Part shown: positions 1 to 10,159 of the stretch, piece by piece
Layout of the letters: each line of letters starts with the position of its first letter
Numbering within the stretch: the first letter of the stretch is position 1
Source of the DNA: Pomphorhynchus laevis
Lineage: Eukaryota > Acanthocephala > Palaeacanthocephala > Echinorhynchida > Pomphorhynchidae
Assembly (NCBI GenBank): GCA_012934845.2
Contig: WNNJ02001456.1
Span: 1 to 64,000 of the forward strand
Direction: 5' to 3'
DNA: 64,000 bases
Position numbers and translations under genes: made by a program
The notes under the pieces: model-generated
Databases searched by the model: none
What the model saw: the letters and a program-made list of their open reading frames with translations, nothing else
Told to the model about the DNA's origin: nothing

Positions 1-395
1 ATTATGTATAAATTAAAAAATCTAAATATTTTAGTCTTCAAATTTATATTTTATTAATCAAGTCAATAAACTGAGTATACGTGTTTTATATTATTTCTAA
101 TAAAATAACAAATAATAAATAACAAATAATACATTTTTATAAATAATAAATAATGATTTTAATTTTTTATATTTACTTATATATTTATTGTATATTTCAT
201 CTCTATACTGGCCTGTCAGATAACGAATTAATCATATCTGCTAAATGAATCTAAGGATTTTATATATTATATTTTATAATTTTATATATGTTATTTTATA
301 ATATATTTTCTTTATTATATATCGTATATAATATATATTATAATATATATTATATACGGACTAGCAGATGACAATCAACGAATCACTGATAATTC
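1..395. other. AT-rich intergenic/intronic DNA with a PLE-1 3'-end fragment
   Basis: No coding potential is visible. Positions about 60-110 carry a degenerate version of the PLE-1 3' terminus, recognised by the ACTGAGT.TACGT motif that recurs near 880, 1404, 1783, 4420, 35663 and 45430. The remainder is low-complexity AT sequence with TATATA runs around 265-360. Confidence 0.5.
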
Positions 396-466
396 ATCAA
401 CGAATAACTGATGAGTCGTAGTGATGACGAAACGGCATCTAGCAGTGGTTTCGTCTTTATTCGGCG
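396..466 (+). ncRNA. candidate type I hammerhead ribozyme
   Basis: Seen: CTGATGA at 408-414, then stem II GTCGT(415-419)/ATGAC(424-428) closing a 4-nt loop, then GAAAC at 429-433, and a GTC cleavage triplet at 453-455. Stem I pairs CGAATAA (401-407) with TTTATTCG (456-463), leaving one bulged T. Stem III is short: ACGG (432-435) with TCGT (451-454), one G.T wobble, and a loop of 15 nt, which is long for a type I ribozyme. The order stem I, CTGATGA, stem II, GAAA, stem III, NUH is the known type I layout. It lies on the same strand as, and upstream of, the SLC17 exon at 1092. Whether it cleaves is inference. Confidence 0.5.
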
Positions 467-1091
467 TCTGGCCATAAATGACAAACAAAAATTCGCGCGG
501 ATTGGTATCACCCTCGTTTTGATAAAAATCCATATTTATTATTAGTGATCGAATAGTTTATAAAAGAACAAAAATGTTTTGGTAAGCGTTTCATTTCGAT
601 CACGATTTATACGAAAACAATGTGTGCTCTTACTCATAAAGTACAAAAAATAATTAATTACAAAAATTTAAACAATTTAATTAACAATATGTATTAGATA
701 TGTGCGATGCAAATTTGTTTAGATTGAAAATTTTACTGTGGTATATCGCATCATAAAACAAATTTCAATCTGGCAGTTTCGAAACTTGCGTTCGGAGCTT
801 GGGTACGCAGTAATCTGTAATGTAAATACCATCTCAATATGTCGTATTTTTCTTAATTTAGAAACTTGTCAATGAATTAATCAAATCAGCTAACTGAGTC
901 TACGTGTTTAATATAATTATAAAATAAACAAAACATAATAATGCTAAATCAAAATTTAATTTAATTAATTAATTTATAATTTTATATATTATATTTTATA
1001 ATATATTTTCTATATTATATATCGTATATAATATATATTATAATATTTATTTACTGCGTTATAGGAACGCATTATCTGTTTATCTGTTTAG
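467..1091. other. intron-like AT-rich DNA with a PLE-1 terminal repeat
   Basis: Nothing coding recognised. Positions about 825-960 match about 1720-1860 closely (shared ATCTCAATATGTCGTATTTTTC, GAAACTTGTCAATGAATT and the PLE-1 terminal motif CAGCTAACTGAGTCTACGT), so this is a repeated PLE-1 3' end with flank. The last 20 bases before 1092 are a pyrimidine-rich tract ending in TTTAG, which serves as splice acceptor. Confidence 0.5.
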
Positions 1092-1235
1092 CATATTCCA
1101 TGGGGTAACATCTTAACGAGTACTCATTGCTGGGGTATGTTTATTTGTCATACTTTAATGAATTGGGGATTTTACACACTTTTGACACAAACCCCTACAT
1201 ATATGAGCGAAGAACTTTTATTCGATATCAAATCA
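1092..1235 (+). CDS. SLC17-family (sialin/VGLUT-like) transporter, first visible exon
   Basis: This 48-codon exon is in phase 0 and lies between a TTTAG acceptor and a GTAAGT donor. Its translation contains PWGNILTS, then NWGFYTLLTQTPTYM and ends FDIKS. In SLC17 major-facilitator transporters the same order occurs just after the central cytoplasmic loop, in TM7, where proteins carry IPWK.IL(T)S followed by NWG.YTLLT..P.Y. SLC17 proteins move organic anions such as sialate, glutamate or phosphate across lysosomal, vesicular or plasma membranes. The reading frame joins exactly to the exon at 3858. Upstream exons are not found, so the N-terminal half lies outside the window. The exact SLC17 subfamily cannot be decided from this half. 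Confidence 0.85.
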
Positions 1236-1999
1236 GTAAGTTACTAAACGTTAAGAAGTAGGCAAATCATTTAAAGGAATTTTTTATCATTGACAATGCG
1301 AATTTATAAATCGCAATGATTCTTGATCTTTTAAATTCTATAATTCTCATATTTCATTTGGTAATTAATATTTTAACTTTCATACTTTCATAATTTATAT
1401 TTGAATAAGCTAACTGAGTCTACGTATTTTATATAATTATAAAATAAACAAAACATAATAAAAATAAATTAATTATTGAGGAGTGTAAATACTCTCCGTG
1501 TAGAGCGGAGAGTATTTACACCGATGCAGAAGTATAGCATGTGCACAGATAACCACAGGATTAATCAGATATTTGATGAAGAAAACAGTTTGTGTAAATA
1601 TAATTATTTATTCAAAAATATATATTAAAAAATAAATAAAAAAAATATTTAAACTTTCATACTTTCATAACGGAGTAATGAAAGTATGATACTATCATTA
1701 CTATCATGATACTTTAGTAAACACTATCTCAATATGTCGTATTTTTCTTAATTTAGAAACTTGTCAATGAATTAATCAAATCAGCTAACTGAGTCTACGT
1801 ACTATATATAATTATAAAATAAACAAAACATAATAATGCTAAATATAAATTTAATAATTAAATAATAAAATTAATAATTGTTTTTAGATTTTCTATAATT
1901 TAAATCAAGTTAAAAAAAATCAAAATTAAAAAAAATCATTTTTGTAAATTGACTAATAAAAAACAAACTTTGTATCAGAATAAGAATAAGAGGTCATCA
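1236..1999. other. intron with PLE-1 3'-end repeats and a short GC-rich hairpin
   Basis: Part of the 2.6-kb SLC17 intron. Two PLE-1 3' termini occur (about 1400-1460 and 1720-1860). At about 1483-1520 there is a local inverted repeat, GTGTAAATACTCTCCG paired with CGGAGAGTATTTACAC around a short loop. At 1650-1720 there are short CATACTTTCAT/ATGAAAGTATG inverted repeats. No exon seen. Confidence 0.5.
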
Positions 2000-3790
2000 G
2001 GAGGAAGTGCTCTGCTATCAGATTGCGGCTTATAACTCCTCTACCCAACATAGCAGCGGGGCCAAATACATGCTTATGATGTATTTTCTCTGATAAAACT
2101 ATCTATTATCTTATTCTAATACAAAGTATATTATTTATTATCCATCCATAAAAATTTTCTACTTAAGAGTTTAAATTTATTCTTTATATTATTGTGTTGA
2201 TTTATATATTTTACTATTTTCTGCTTGATGTTATTTTTATAGTAACCTAGTTTAAAATATGTATCTATTAAATTATTTAAATGATTTTGAAGAAAGCCAA
2301 TATCATTACATATTGTTGCAATTCTTAAAATTTCATTATTTAATGTATTATATTTTATATTATATGGTATGCATGAATGCTCATGCAAAAATATGCTTCT
2401 TGTAAATTTAAATATGTCATCTTTACGATATAAATTAATAGTAGTTTTTATTTATAAACTACTGGGCACTACCTCCTTGGTTATCTCACAGCCCTCCCAA
2501 CATAAGAAATCTGGCGCTGCATTACTACATCACTGCATTTAATGTTCATCTAGATATACACCTTCTTTATAATTAATATTGGTTTTGTTAAGAATAAGGC
2601 TACGTGGATAAATTTGTTAGCTTATTGAATAAAAATTGTTAGAGTTAAATACACATATATCATATGATATCAGGGCGTCAGCACCACGAAATAAATTCAA
2701 CAGTGAAATTGTCGCAAATGACAAAGTCACCGTTTCGAGCTAGTTGGCTCTCATCAGTAGCTTGTACTCCCCACAACTAGATTGAAGTTGGGATAAAAGC
2801 TATACGGTGATTTGAAACAACAAAGGCTTCTTGTTCCCTTGCAAAGACTGGGGTTTGCAACTGCAAATATTTACCTGTCTGCATTAAGCGCTGGAGAACC
2901 AAGCGCGTTGTTCTACAAAGATACACACCAGTTGGCTACTGGATAGTACAATGTAGCACTACGATGCACTGCTGCTATGCATTACTATCAATAAATTTCC
3001 ATATATCTAAATTTTAACATATATCATCAATGTATCGAAACATATATTTCATATCTTTATATAATTTTGACGTATTTTTTAAACACTTATGAACAAATTC
3101 ATATTTTATATAATAAAGCTTTTTGCATATGAAGACAAAGTTATTACTAGACAAAGTTATTACTTTAAGCTTTATATTCTATAAAGCTTAAAATAAGTAA
3201 GCTATAATTAAATTACAATTACCACCCATTGGAACACCTTTTACTTGTCTAAATATAGATGTCCCTACTTTTAAATAATTTTGATTTATCAAAATATTTA
3301 AGGATTCTATTAATTCAATTTTATCCATATATTTATATTTACTTGATGGTTTAATTTTTGTTAGATAGGCGTTATAATTATTATAACATATATATGTATA
3401 TCTTTTTCCGAATATAAGATCAATTAATTTTTCTAATACATCTTTAATATCTACTAAATCTAGATTTGTATAAAGCGTACTAAAATCGTATTCATTGATA
3501 TTCTGAAAATTTATTCCTTTTGTGGGTTCTAACGAATATAAAACTATATTCGTTATAGTTTTATATTTTCCGAATATAAAATTAAATTTTCTAACGCTTT
3601 TCTAACGTAAAATCTAGATTTGTAAATCTAATTTGTAAATTTTGACAATTTATACCTCTTGTGTGTTCTAACGAACACATTAGGAATAAACGTGTTCTAT
3701 CTTTTTCCGAATATAAAATTAAATTTTCTAACGCTTTTCTAACGTAAAATCTAGATTTTTATCAATCTAAAATATATTCTGTAAATAGTT
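2000..3790 (-). mobile_element. Penelope-like element PLE-1, decayed copy, interrupted by a 354-bp insertion
   Basis: Antisense to the SLC17 gene. In element orientation it runs from RT motifs near 3480 (a DYSTLYTNLDLVDIKD-type stretch) through the RYIDDI catalytic box near 3040 to a C-terminal piece at 2131-2388 ending KFLWMDNK, then the 3' structured module at about 2001-2092. Comparison with the better copy at 43.1-45.6 kb shows many small duplications (3560-3780) and frameshifts. The block 2663-3016 is absent from the other copy and is bounded by a 10-bp direct repeat. A second small non-matching block of about 75 bp sits near 2455-2535. The element is dead. Confidence 0.75.
2663..3016 (-). 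mobile_element. 354-bp insertion with hammerhead-like core (retrozyme-like candidate)
   Basis: The insertion lies in the RT gene of PLE-1, just after the catalytic RYIDDI codons. It is flanked by identical ACATATATCA at 2653-2662 and 3017-3026, and removing it restores alignment to the PLE-1 copy at 44.6 kb. It has no ORF. On the minus strand it contains CTGATGA (2758-2752), a stem GAGC/GCTC with a 6-nt loop, and GAAAC (2736-2732), followed by a possible short stem III and GTC (2722-2720). Stem I is weak. Known animal retrozymes are small hammerhead-bearing repeats mobilised by Penelope-like elements; assignment to them is inference. Confidence 0.5.
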
Positions 3791-3857
3791 TAGATTTGTT
3801 TTCCAAGCAAATTCATTTTCTAGAATTCATTTTCAAATTGATTTTCTGTAAATATAG

Positions 3858-3993
3858 AATGGTGCCTTGTCTGCATTGCCATATATTTCCGTATGGCTGG
3901 TAATTTGTATTTCGAGTTATGTCGGTGACTATTTAATTAAAGAAGAATACGTAAAGAGCCGAACGAAGTTGAGAAAAACAGCTGTTCTCATTG
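3858..3993 (+). CDS. SLC17-family transporter, second visible exon
   Basis: The exon begins after AATATAG and ends before GTAATG. It encodes NGALSALPYISVW, a hydrophobic helix, then GDYLIKEEYV and RTKLRKTAVLIG. The LPY...W followed by D-Y/L and T.LRK pattern is the TM8 to intracellular-loop segment of SLC17 proteins. It is 136 bases long (45 codons plus one base) and splits a glycine codon with the next exon. The upstream junction joins FDIKS to NGALSALPY in register with the family. Confidence 0.87.
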
Positions 3994-4040
3994 GTAATGA
4001 TTAGACGTCATTGTGCTGATTTTTATTTTCATAAATGTAG

Positions 4041-4140
4041 GTTCAATAATTCCTGCGTTATGCTTAGTTCTTCTTGGCTTTCTTAATTGTCAACGAAAGA
4101 TGCTGGCTGTATTGTTATTAACTGTTGGTCAGGGTATTTT
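4041..4140 (+). CDS. SLC17-family transporter, third visible exon
   Basis: This 100-base exon lies between the AG at 4039-4040 and the GT at 4141. It starts in phase 1 and ends two bases into a codon. It encodes SIIPALCLVLLGFLNC, a short QRK loop, and LAVLLLTVGQGI: two hydrophobic membrane helices (TM9-TM10 region). The preceding intron is only 47 bp. Confidence 0.85.
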
Positions 4141-4202
4141 GTAAGATAAATTTATTGCAATTCTGAATGCATTAATGCATTTCATTTTTTATCGTTTCGT
4201 AG

Positions 4203-4353
4203 CGGTGTTGCATGGGGTGCTGGTTTTATGGTAAACGCCAATGACCTAGCACCATCAATTGCCGGTGTCGTATTCGGTATATCGAACATGTTCGCAACTA
4301 TTCCCGGAATCATCGTTCCTCACGTAGCTGCTGCTCTTACAAAAGAAGGAAAT
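4203..4353 (+). CDS. SLC17-family transporter, fourth visible exon
   Basis: This 151-base exon lies between TTTCGTAG and GTATGT. It encodes GVAWGAGFMVNANDLAP, then SIAGVVFGISNMFATIPGI and VPHVAAALTKEGN. The N..D(L/I)AP...G...GISN..ATIPGI(V/I).P signature is the best-conserved block of SLC17 carriers (TM10-TM11). The 62-bp upstream intron is also very short. The exon ends in phase 0, so it can join directly to GIPVEWQW at 9491. Confidence 0.9.
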
Positions 4354-4404
4354 GTATGTTTTTGTAATTTCTTTATTAAAATAACTTAAAAATATTGTGG
4401 GTTC

Positions 4405-4640
4405 GACAATTAAATTAGCTAGCTGAATCTATGTATCTTATATGATATAAAAGTTAATTTTTAAAATTGAAAGTCAATATCAGAATAAGGATTAGATGTC
4501 ATCAGGTTGAACTGCTATGCTATCAGGTTTTGACCTTTATTCTTCGACCCAACAGACCAGAGAGGCCAAATACGCGCTAACAACGTATTTCCTGTGATGA
4601 AATTTGATTATCATGTATTATATTCTAATACAAAGTATAT
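4405..4640 (-). mobile_element. PLE-1 3'-end fragment in SLC17 intron
   Basis: Contains the PLE-1 terminal motif (TAGCTAGCTGAATCTATG at about 4422) and the conserved 3' module at about 4501-4595. In this copy the module hairpin reads AAATACG/CGTATTT, whereas other copies read AAATACA/TGTATTT, a compensatory A-T to G-C change. No RT sequence remains. Confidence 0.7.
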
Positions 4641-4693
4641 TATTTATTTTAATTATTTGATTATAATCCATTAATAATATAATAATAATCCAT

Positions 4694-6770
4694 TATTTAT
4701 AAAGAATTATTTGAGCTGAATCAAAGAAAAGAGGAATTTTTTATTTGATATTTCGCTAATCTCTGTTAGCATCAGAACCCTTGTTTGGATTCAGAACTAC
4801 AAGTCATTAAGGTAAACAATAAAGAAAAGAGGACCGAGTACAGTACCCTGCGGAATTCCACAATTTACACGTTTGCGAGATGATTAATGCCTTTCAATTC
4901 TAACTCTAAAAAATCTATTTCGGAGCAAATCGTCGATCATCCAACACAGCAGCAAAGAAATTTCATAATGAGACAACAAACTAAGCAAACTTTCATGTGA
5001 AACTCGATCCAAGACATTCGAAAAGTAAATAAAAATTACATGTCTAATTTACCAGCTGCTCGCGATAAAAATCGCGAGCAGCTGGTAAATTAGACAGACG
5101 ATCTACCTTGACGGAATCCGTGCTGAGAAGACGCTATGACTCCATGAGTGTTTAAGTGACTTCAGATTCTACGAGCGACTAAGCTTTCAAGAATTCAGCA
5201 CATCGAACTCGTCAGGCTTATTGGTCTATAATCACCACAGGAAGTCGCTATGTTTTCTTTAGAACATGAACAATAATCGCAGGTTTCCACAAATTGAGTG
5301 CACATACAGTTGTAAGACTATTCTGAAAAATATCGACAATAAAATATGCCAAGTAGTTTGATAAGGTCTTGAGTAGTAATAGAGATATATCACCGGGACC
5401 GGAATCACCATACGGATTGACACGAGTAAGAGTGAAAAAGTCGATGGTAATTAAAATGATGAAGCAAGAGTATCAGCAATATAATTTTTAATTGTGACTG
5501 GACCTTCACATGTGTATACGATTTTGATTTTAGTATTGAGCGTTCTGTCGCGGCAAACATAGGATCGCCGTGACAATTTGGGATTGCGGTTCAAACCGCT
5601 AATGATGGCATATTCAAATTTATCGTGTTCTTAAGCTTTTCAGGATGTGAGCGGATACTTTCCATAAGCGATTTCGAATATTAAGTACCTTCTTGAGGTC
5701 TCGATTAATCAATTTAGGAAGTTGAGTTACTTGATAGATCGCACGCATTGAAGCAATTCGATCAGGCAATTTCAAAAGGTAATAGTAAATAGTTCTTAGT
5801 GATGTTCTATCTATTGTCAAAACCGAGAGTGAGTAATGCTGACAGAAAGTTAAAACATGTTATATATTTACCCTTGACCAATTACGCTTAAAAATTGTTG
5901 TTTGTTAATGGCAAAATTTGAAATTTGGTACTGACTGTAGGGAAAGCACGCAATGATCACTTCCACCTACAGGAGGAAGATAATCGACACTGACTATATC
6001 ATCAACACGTTTGGTAAACACTAAATCAAACACCAAAACTACTCTCGATGAGTAACAATTCGGTTGTTGAACGTGTTGGATTAGTAGAAACCCATCAAAA
6101 ATGAATTCATAAATTTCTGTTTCTACAGCGCTTCCATCACGAAATAAAGACTTCTCAATTAGAACGTGGGAGATTAAAATCTTCCGATAGAATAAAATGT
6201 GACCTGAGGCATACCGATTGTAAATTAGATTTTAAGAGATGACAATCTGTGATAATGGATGAAGAACGATATACAAAACAAAAATTAGTACCAATATATT
6301 CATATTTGATATGGAAATTGATACTTTTAAGAAACCATTAGGGTCACATACATCAGAAACGTCAGAAATCAAAAAATTATCTCGAACATTAGCGGCAACC
6401 CCTCCACCACGTTTACCTGACCTCCTTTCGATTCGAAGTAGGCGATATCCCGGAATATCAACATCAACATGTACAATATGAAACCACAATTCAGTGACAA
6501 AGAATACATCCTATGTGTGCGACAGAATTTATTGTGTGTGAGTGAAATTATTATATGCAATATCGACTTTTATATTGTGAAGTCGACGTCGAAACTCATT
6601 TGTGTATGAACATAACCAAGGAAAAGAAAACCTTACAAGTTTATCAGTATTGCTGGTCTCATTATGAATGATTTTTATTGGAGCTGGATCAAAGAAAAGA
6701 GAACAAGCATGAAATTTGTAAACAAATGTTTTAGACATAAAATTACAAGTCATCATTAGTAACTACATAT
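4694..6770 (-). mobile_element. CR1-like LINE (CR1-E), decayed
   Basis: Inserted antisense in the 5.1-kb SLC17 intron. Reading the minus strand, an apurinic-type endonuclease stretch at about 6480-6370 carries VDIPGYRLLRIERRSGKRGG followed by GVAANVRD, as in CR1 endonucleases. Reverse transcriptase follows near 5040-4800, with VSHESLLSLLSHY and GIPQGTVLGPLFFIVYLND (the QG..LGP box) at about 4860-4800. Stops and frameshifts are frequent. Both ends carry the AGCTGGATCAAAGAAAAGAG module also seen at 60.7 and 61.1 kb (4694-4790 and 6676-6870), suggesting that a PLE-2 type repeat flanks it. Confidence 0.65.
5041..5096. repeat. perfect 26-bp inverted repeat with 4-base loop
   Basis: Positions 5041-5066 are the exact reverse complement of 5071-5096, separated by AAAA. 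The arms contain CCAGCTGCTCGCGAT. It interrupts the CR1-E reverse-transcriptase reading frame and is not expected from the protein sequence. Confidence 0.95.
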
Positions 6771-7451
6771 TGTTTGCTCTTCATCTTCTTATCCATTGTG
6801 ATGGGCTCGCGAAACTCAGAGAAAATTATTTTTAATATTTCGCCAACTTCAGGTAGCATCTTCAGAAAAGTTACTTGATCTTCCATTTATTAATTTATCC
6901 AAGGTGTGTTGAGTAAATCCACAAGATGTTAATTAACACTTTGAACTTTTGTTTAACTGCTGGCTAAATTGAAAATATTTGAAAATTATTTAAAATTATT
7001 ATCAAATTACTTCAATATTTTGTATTTACAATTTTATATAGGTAAGTTGTATTAACGTTATAGACAACTTCTAGAATATTTTTATTTTTTGTCCTGTCTG
7101 TGCACTCATCTATAAACGTGAGTGCATGGACAGGATAAGAGGGAGAGTGGCGAGAATGCACTTACCTTCGCCAATTCTGCATTCTATCAGAGGGCATGTG
7201 TTTCCAATGTGAGTATCCACACAGATCGTAGAAAATTTTTATTCGTATTAACTTGCATGTTTATCGGTATTGCTGATCTCATTATGAGTGATTAAAAGTT
7301 ACTTTTCAATTTATTAATTTATCCAGGGTGTTTTGAGAGATATCATGTTTAACGAATAGTTTTTTAATACGATTTAATTCGTTCTGTAATAGCTGCATAA
7401 TTGATATGATAGCTGCATTATTCATATATGATAATAGCTGCATAATTGATT
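6771..7451. other. intron DNA with repeat-module remnants and short TAGCTGCATAATTGAT repeats
   Basis: No gene is seen. Positions 6818-6880 hold the stem-loop module (minus strand) described for PLE-2. Positions 7388-7455 contain three imperfect copies of ATAGCTGCATAATTGAT that lead directly into the 113-bp satellite. Confidence 0.5.
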
Positions 7452-9355
7452 TAATACGAACGTAATGTAAAATTAACAATGAATTATAATAAATCGTAAT
7501 ATTTAATAATACGTTATATTTTAATATTACTTTAATATTATATAAAAGATAAATATTATATATTTAATACGAACGTCAAGTTAAATAAACTATGAATTAT
7601 AATAAATCGTAATATTTAATATTACGTAATATTTTAATATTACTTTAATATTATATACAAATTAAATATTATATATTTAATACCAACGTAATGTAAAATA
7701 AACTATGAATTATAATAAATCGTAATATTTAATATTACGTTATATTTTAATATTACTTTTATATTATATACGAGTTAAATATTATATATTTAATACCAAC
7801 GTAATGTAAAGTAAACTATGAATTATAATAAATCGTAATATTTAATATTACGTTATATTTTAATATTACTTTAATATTATATACAAATTAAATATTATAT
7901 ATTTAATACGAACGTAATGTAAAATTAACAATGAATTATAATAAATCGTAATATTTAATATTACGTAATATTTTGATATTACTTTAATATTATAAACAAG
8001 ATAAATATTATATATTTAATACGAACGTCAAGTTAAATAAACTATGAATTATAATAAATCGTAATATTTAATATTACGTTATATTTGAATATAACTTTAA
8101 TATTATATAAAAGATAAAAATTATTAATTTAATACCAACGTAATGTAAAATAAACTATGAATTATAATAAATCGTAATATTTAATATTACGTTATATTTT
8201 AATATTACTTTTATATTATATACGAGTTAAATATTATATATTTAATACCAACGTAATGTAAAGTAAACTATGAATTATAATAAATCGTAATATTTAATAT
8301 TACGTAATATTTTAATATTACTTTAATATTATATACAAATTAAATATTATATATTTAATACTAACGTAATGTAAAATTAACTATGAATTATAATAAATCG
8401 TAATATTTAATATTACGTAATATTTTGATATTACTTTAATATTATAAACAAGATAAATATTATATATTTAATACGAACGTCAAGTTAAATAAACTATGAA
8501 TTATAATAAATCGTAATATTTAATATTACGTTATATTTGAATATAACTTTAATATTATATAAAAGATAAAAATTATTAATTTAATACCAACGTAATGTAA
8601 AATTAACTATGAATTATAATAAATCGTAATATTTAATATGTCGTAATATTTTGATATTTCTTTAATATTATAAACAAGATAAATATTATATATTTAATAC
8701 GAACGTCAAGTTAAATAAACTATGAATTATAATAAATCGTAATATTTAATATTACGTTATATTTTAATATTACTTTTATATTATATACGAGTTAAATATT
8801 ATATATTTAATACCAACGTAATGTAAAGTAAACTATGAATTATAATAAATCGTAATATTTAATATTACGTAATATTTTAATATTACTTTAATATTATATA
8901 CAAATTAAATATTATATATTTAATACCAACGTAATGTAAAATTAACTATGAATTATAATAAATCGTAATATTTAATATTACGTAATATTTTGATATTACT
9001 TTAATATTATAAACAAGATAAATATTATATATTTAATACGAACGTCAAGTTAAATAAACTATGAATTATAATAAATCGTAATATTTAATATTACGTAGCA
9101 TTTTAATATTACTTTAATATTATATACAAGATAAATATTATATATTTAATACCAACGTAATGTAAAATAAACTATGAATTATAATAAATCGTAATATTTA
9201 ATATTACGTAATATTTAAATATTACTTTAATATTATATACAAGTTAAATATTATATATTTAATACGAACGTCAAGTTAAATAAACTATGAATTATAATAA
9301 ATCGTAATATTTAATATTACGTAATATTTTAATATTACTGTAATATTATATAAAA
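7452..9355. repeat. 113-bp satellite array, about 17 units
   Basis: TAATAC unit starts fall at 7452, 7565, 7678, 7791, 7904 and onward, exactly 113 bp apart, to 9260. Every unit contains the near-palindrome CGTAATATTTAATATTACG or a close variant. Units differ mainly in their first bases (GAACGTAATG, GAACGTCAAG, CCAACGTAATG). The first eight units repeat the same order of four variants, giving a partial 452-bp higher-order period. The array occupies 1.9 kb of the last SLC17 intron, ending 135 bp before the final exon. Confidence 0.95.
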
Positions 9356-9490
9356 ACTTAACGAAAATATTACGTTAATCATATTGGCGTAATATGAATA
9401 TCAAATATTCTGTAATGAAAATAATCGAAATAATATTTTTAAAATATTATTGAATTATGTAAAAGCTCTCAAATTAAATATATGTTCAAG

Positions 9491-9670
9491 GGTATTCCTG
9501 TCGAATGGCAATGGAGATTGGTTTTCATATTAAGTGCTATTATTTGGATCGCTGGCGGAATTTCTTTTCTAATTCTCGGATCAGGCGAAGTTGAACCCTG
9601 GGCAGAAGATTCTTCAACACTATCAAATACTGATCCTGACGAGAAAACTACGATGACATCAACGATATAG
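9491..9670 (+). CDS. SLC17-family transporter, terminal exon
   Basis: The acceptor is TTCAAG at 9485-9490; the ATG at 9482 lies in the intron and is not a start. The exon encodes GIPVEWQWRLVFILSA, a hydrophobic helix, GSGEVEPWAEDS and a polar tail before TAG. EW..VF...A.I...G...F...GSGE.(Q/E)PWA is the standard TM12 and C-terminus of SLC17 proteins. With the other four exons this gives 236 residues of the C-terminal half. The distance from the preceding exon is 5.1 kb. Confidence 0.9.
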   Translation, partial: GIPVEWQWRLVFILSAIIWIAGGISFLILGSGEVEPWAEDSSTLSNTDPDEKTTMTSTI

Positions 9671-10159
9671 GGAAATGAAGTAGTATTCGAATAACAATGT
9701 GGTAAATCCACGATAATTTACACTAATATATAGTGCACATATCTTTTATTTAATTCTCCCAGAGATAATTCCAGTAGAATTTTTGTTTGTAATGGACTTA
9801 CTAGTTTGAAAGTAATAATAGCATTTACTGCGTTTGATATCTTTTTTGTAAATTTATTTATTTATTCACAAATAAATTTATTTGTGAATGAATTTATTTT
9901 ATTTATGAACGTTGATGAAATATATGGATGAAGTATACAGATGTATCAGAAGTTAAATAAACTTCTCCGATAAGTAGTGATATTAGCCAAGTCGTTGACG
10001 CTCTAGAAATGCAGAACATCCGCAGGACTATCAAATATATTCTAAATTCATCAATCACGGTGCTTCAGATGTTCTAGAGTTTATTGTGGATGATTTCCAA
10101 TGTATTTGGAATCATAATTGTCTCAAAATAACATAAGATTATTGGATTATTAATTATTA
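9671..10159 (+). other. probable SLC17 3' untranslated region and intergenic DNA
   Basis: No ORF of note. AATAAA-like signals occur around 9863-9876 (AATAAATTTATTTGTGAATG) in a short inverted repeat. The transcript end cannot be fixed from sequence. Confidence 0.4.

Noticed and set aside
9482-9670. Stand-alone 62-codon gene starting at ATG 9482
   Set aside because: The ATG lies before an AG acceptor and the rest is the last exon of the SLC17 gene in phase.
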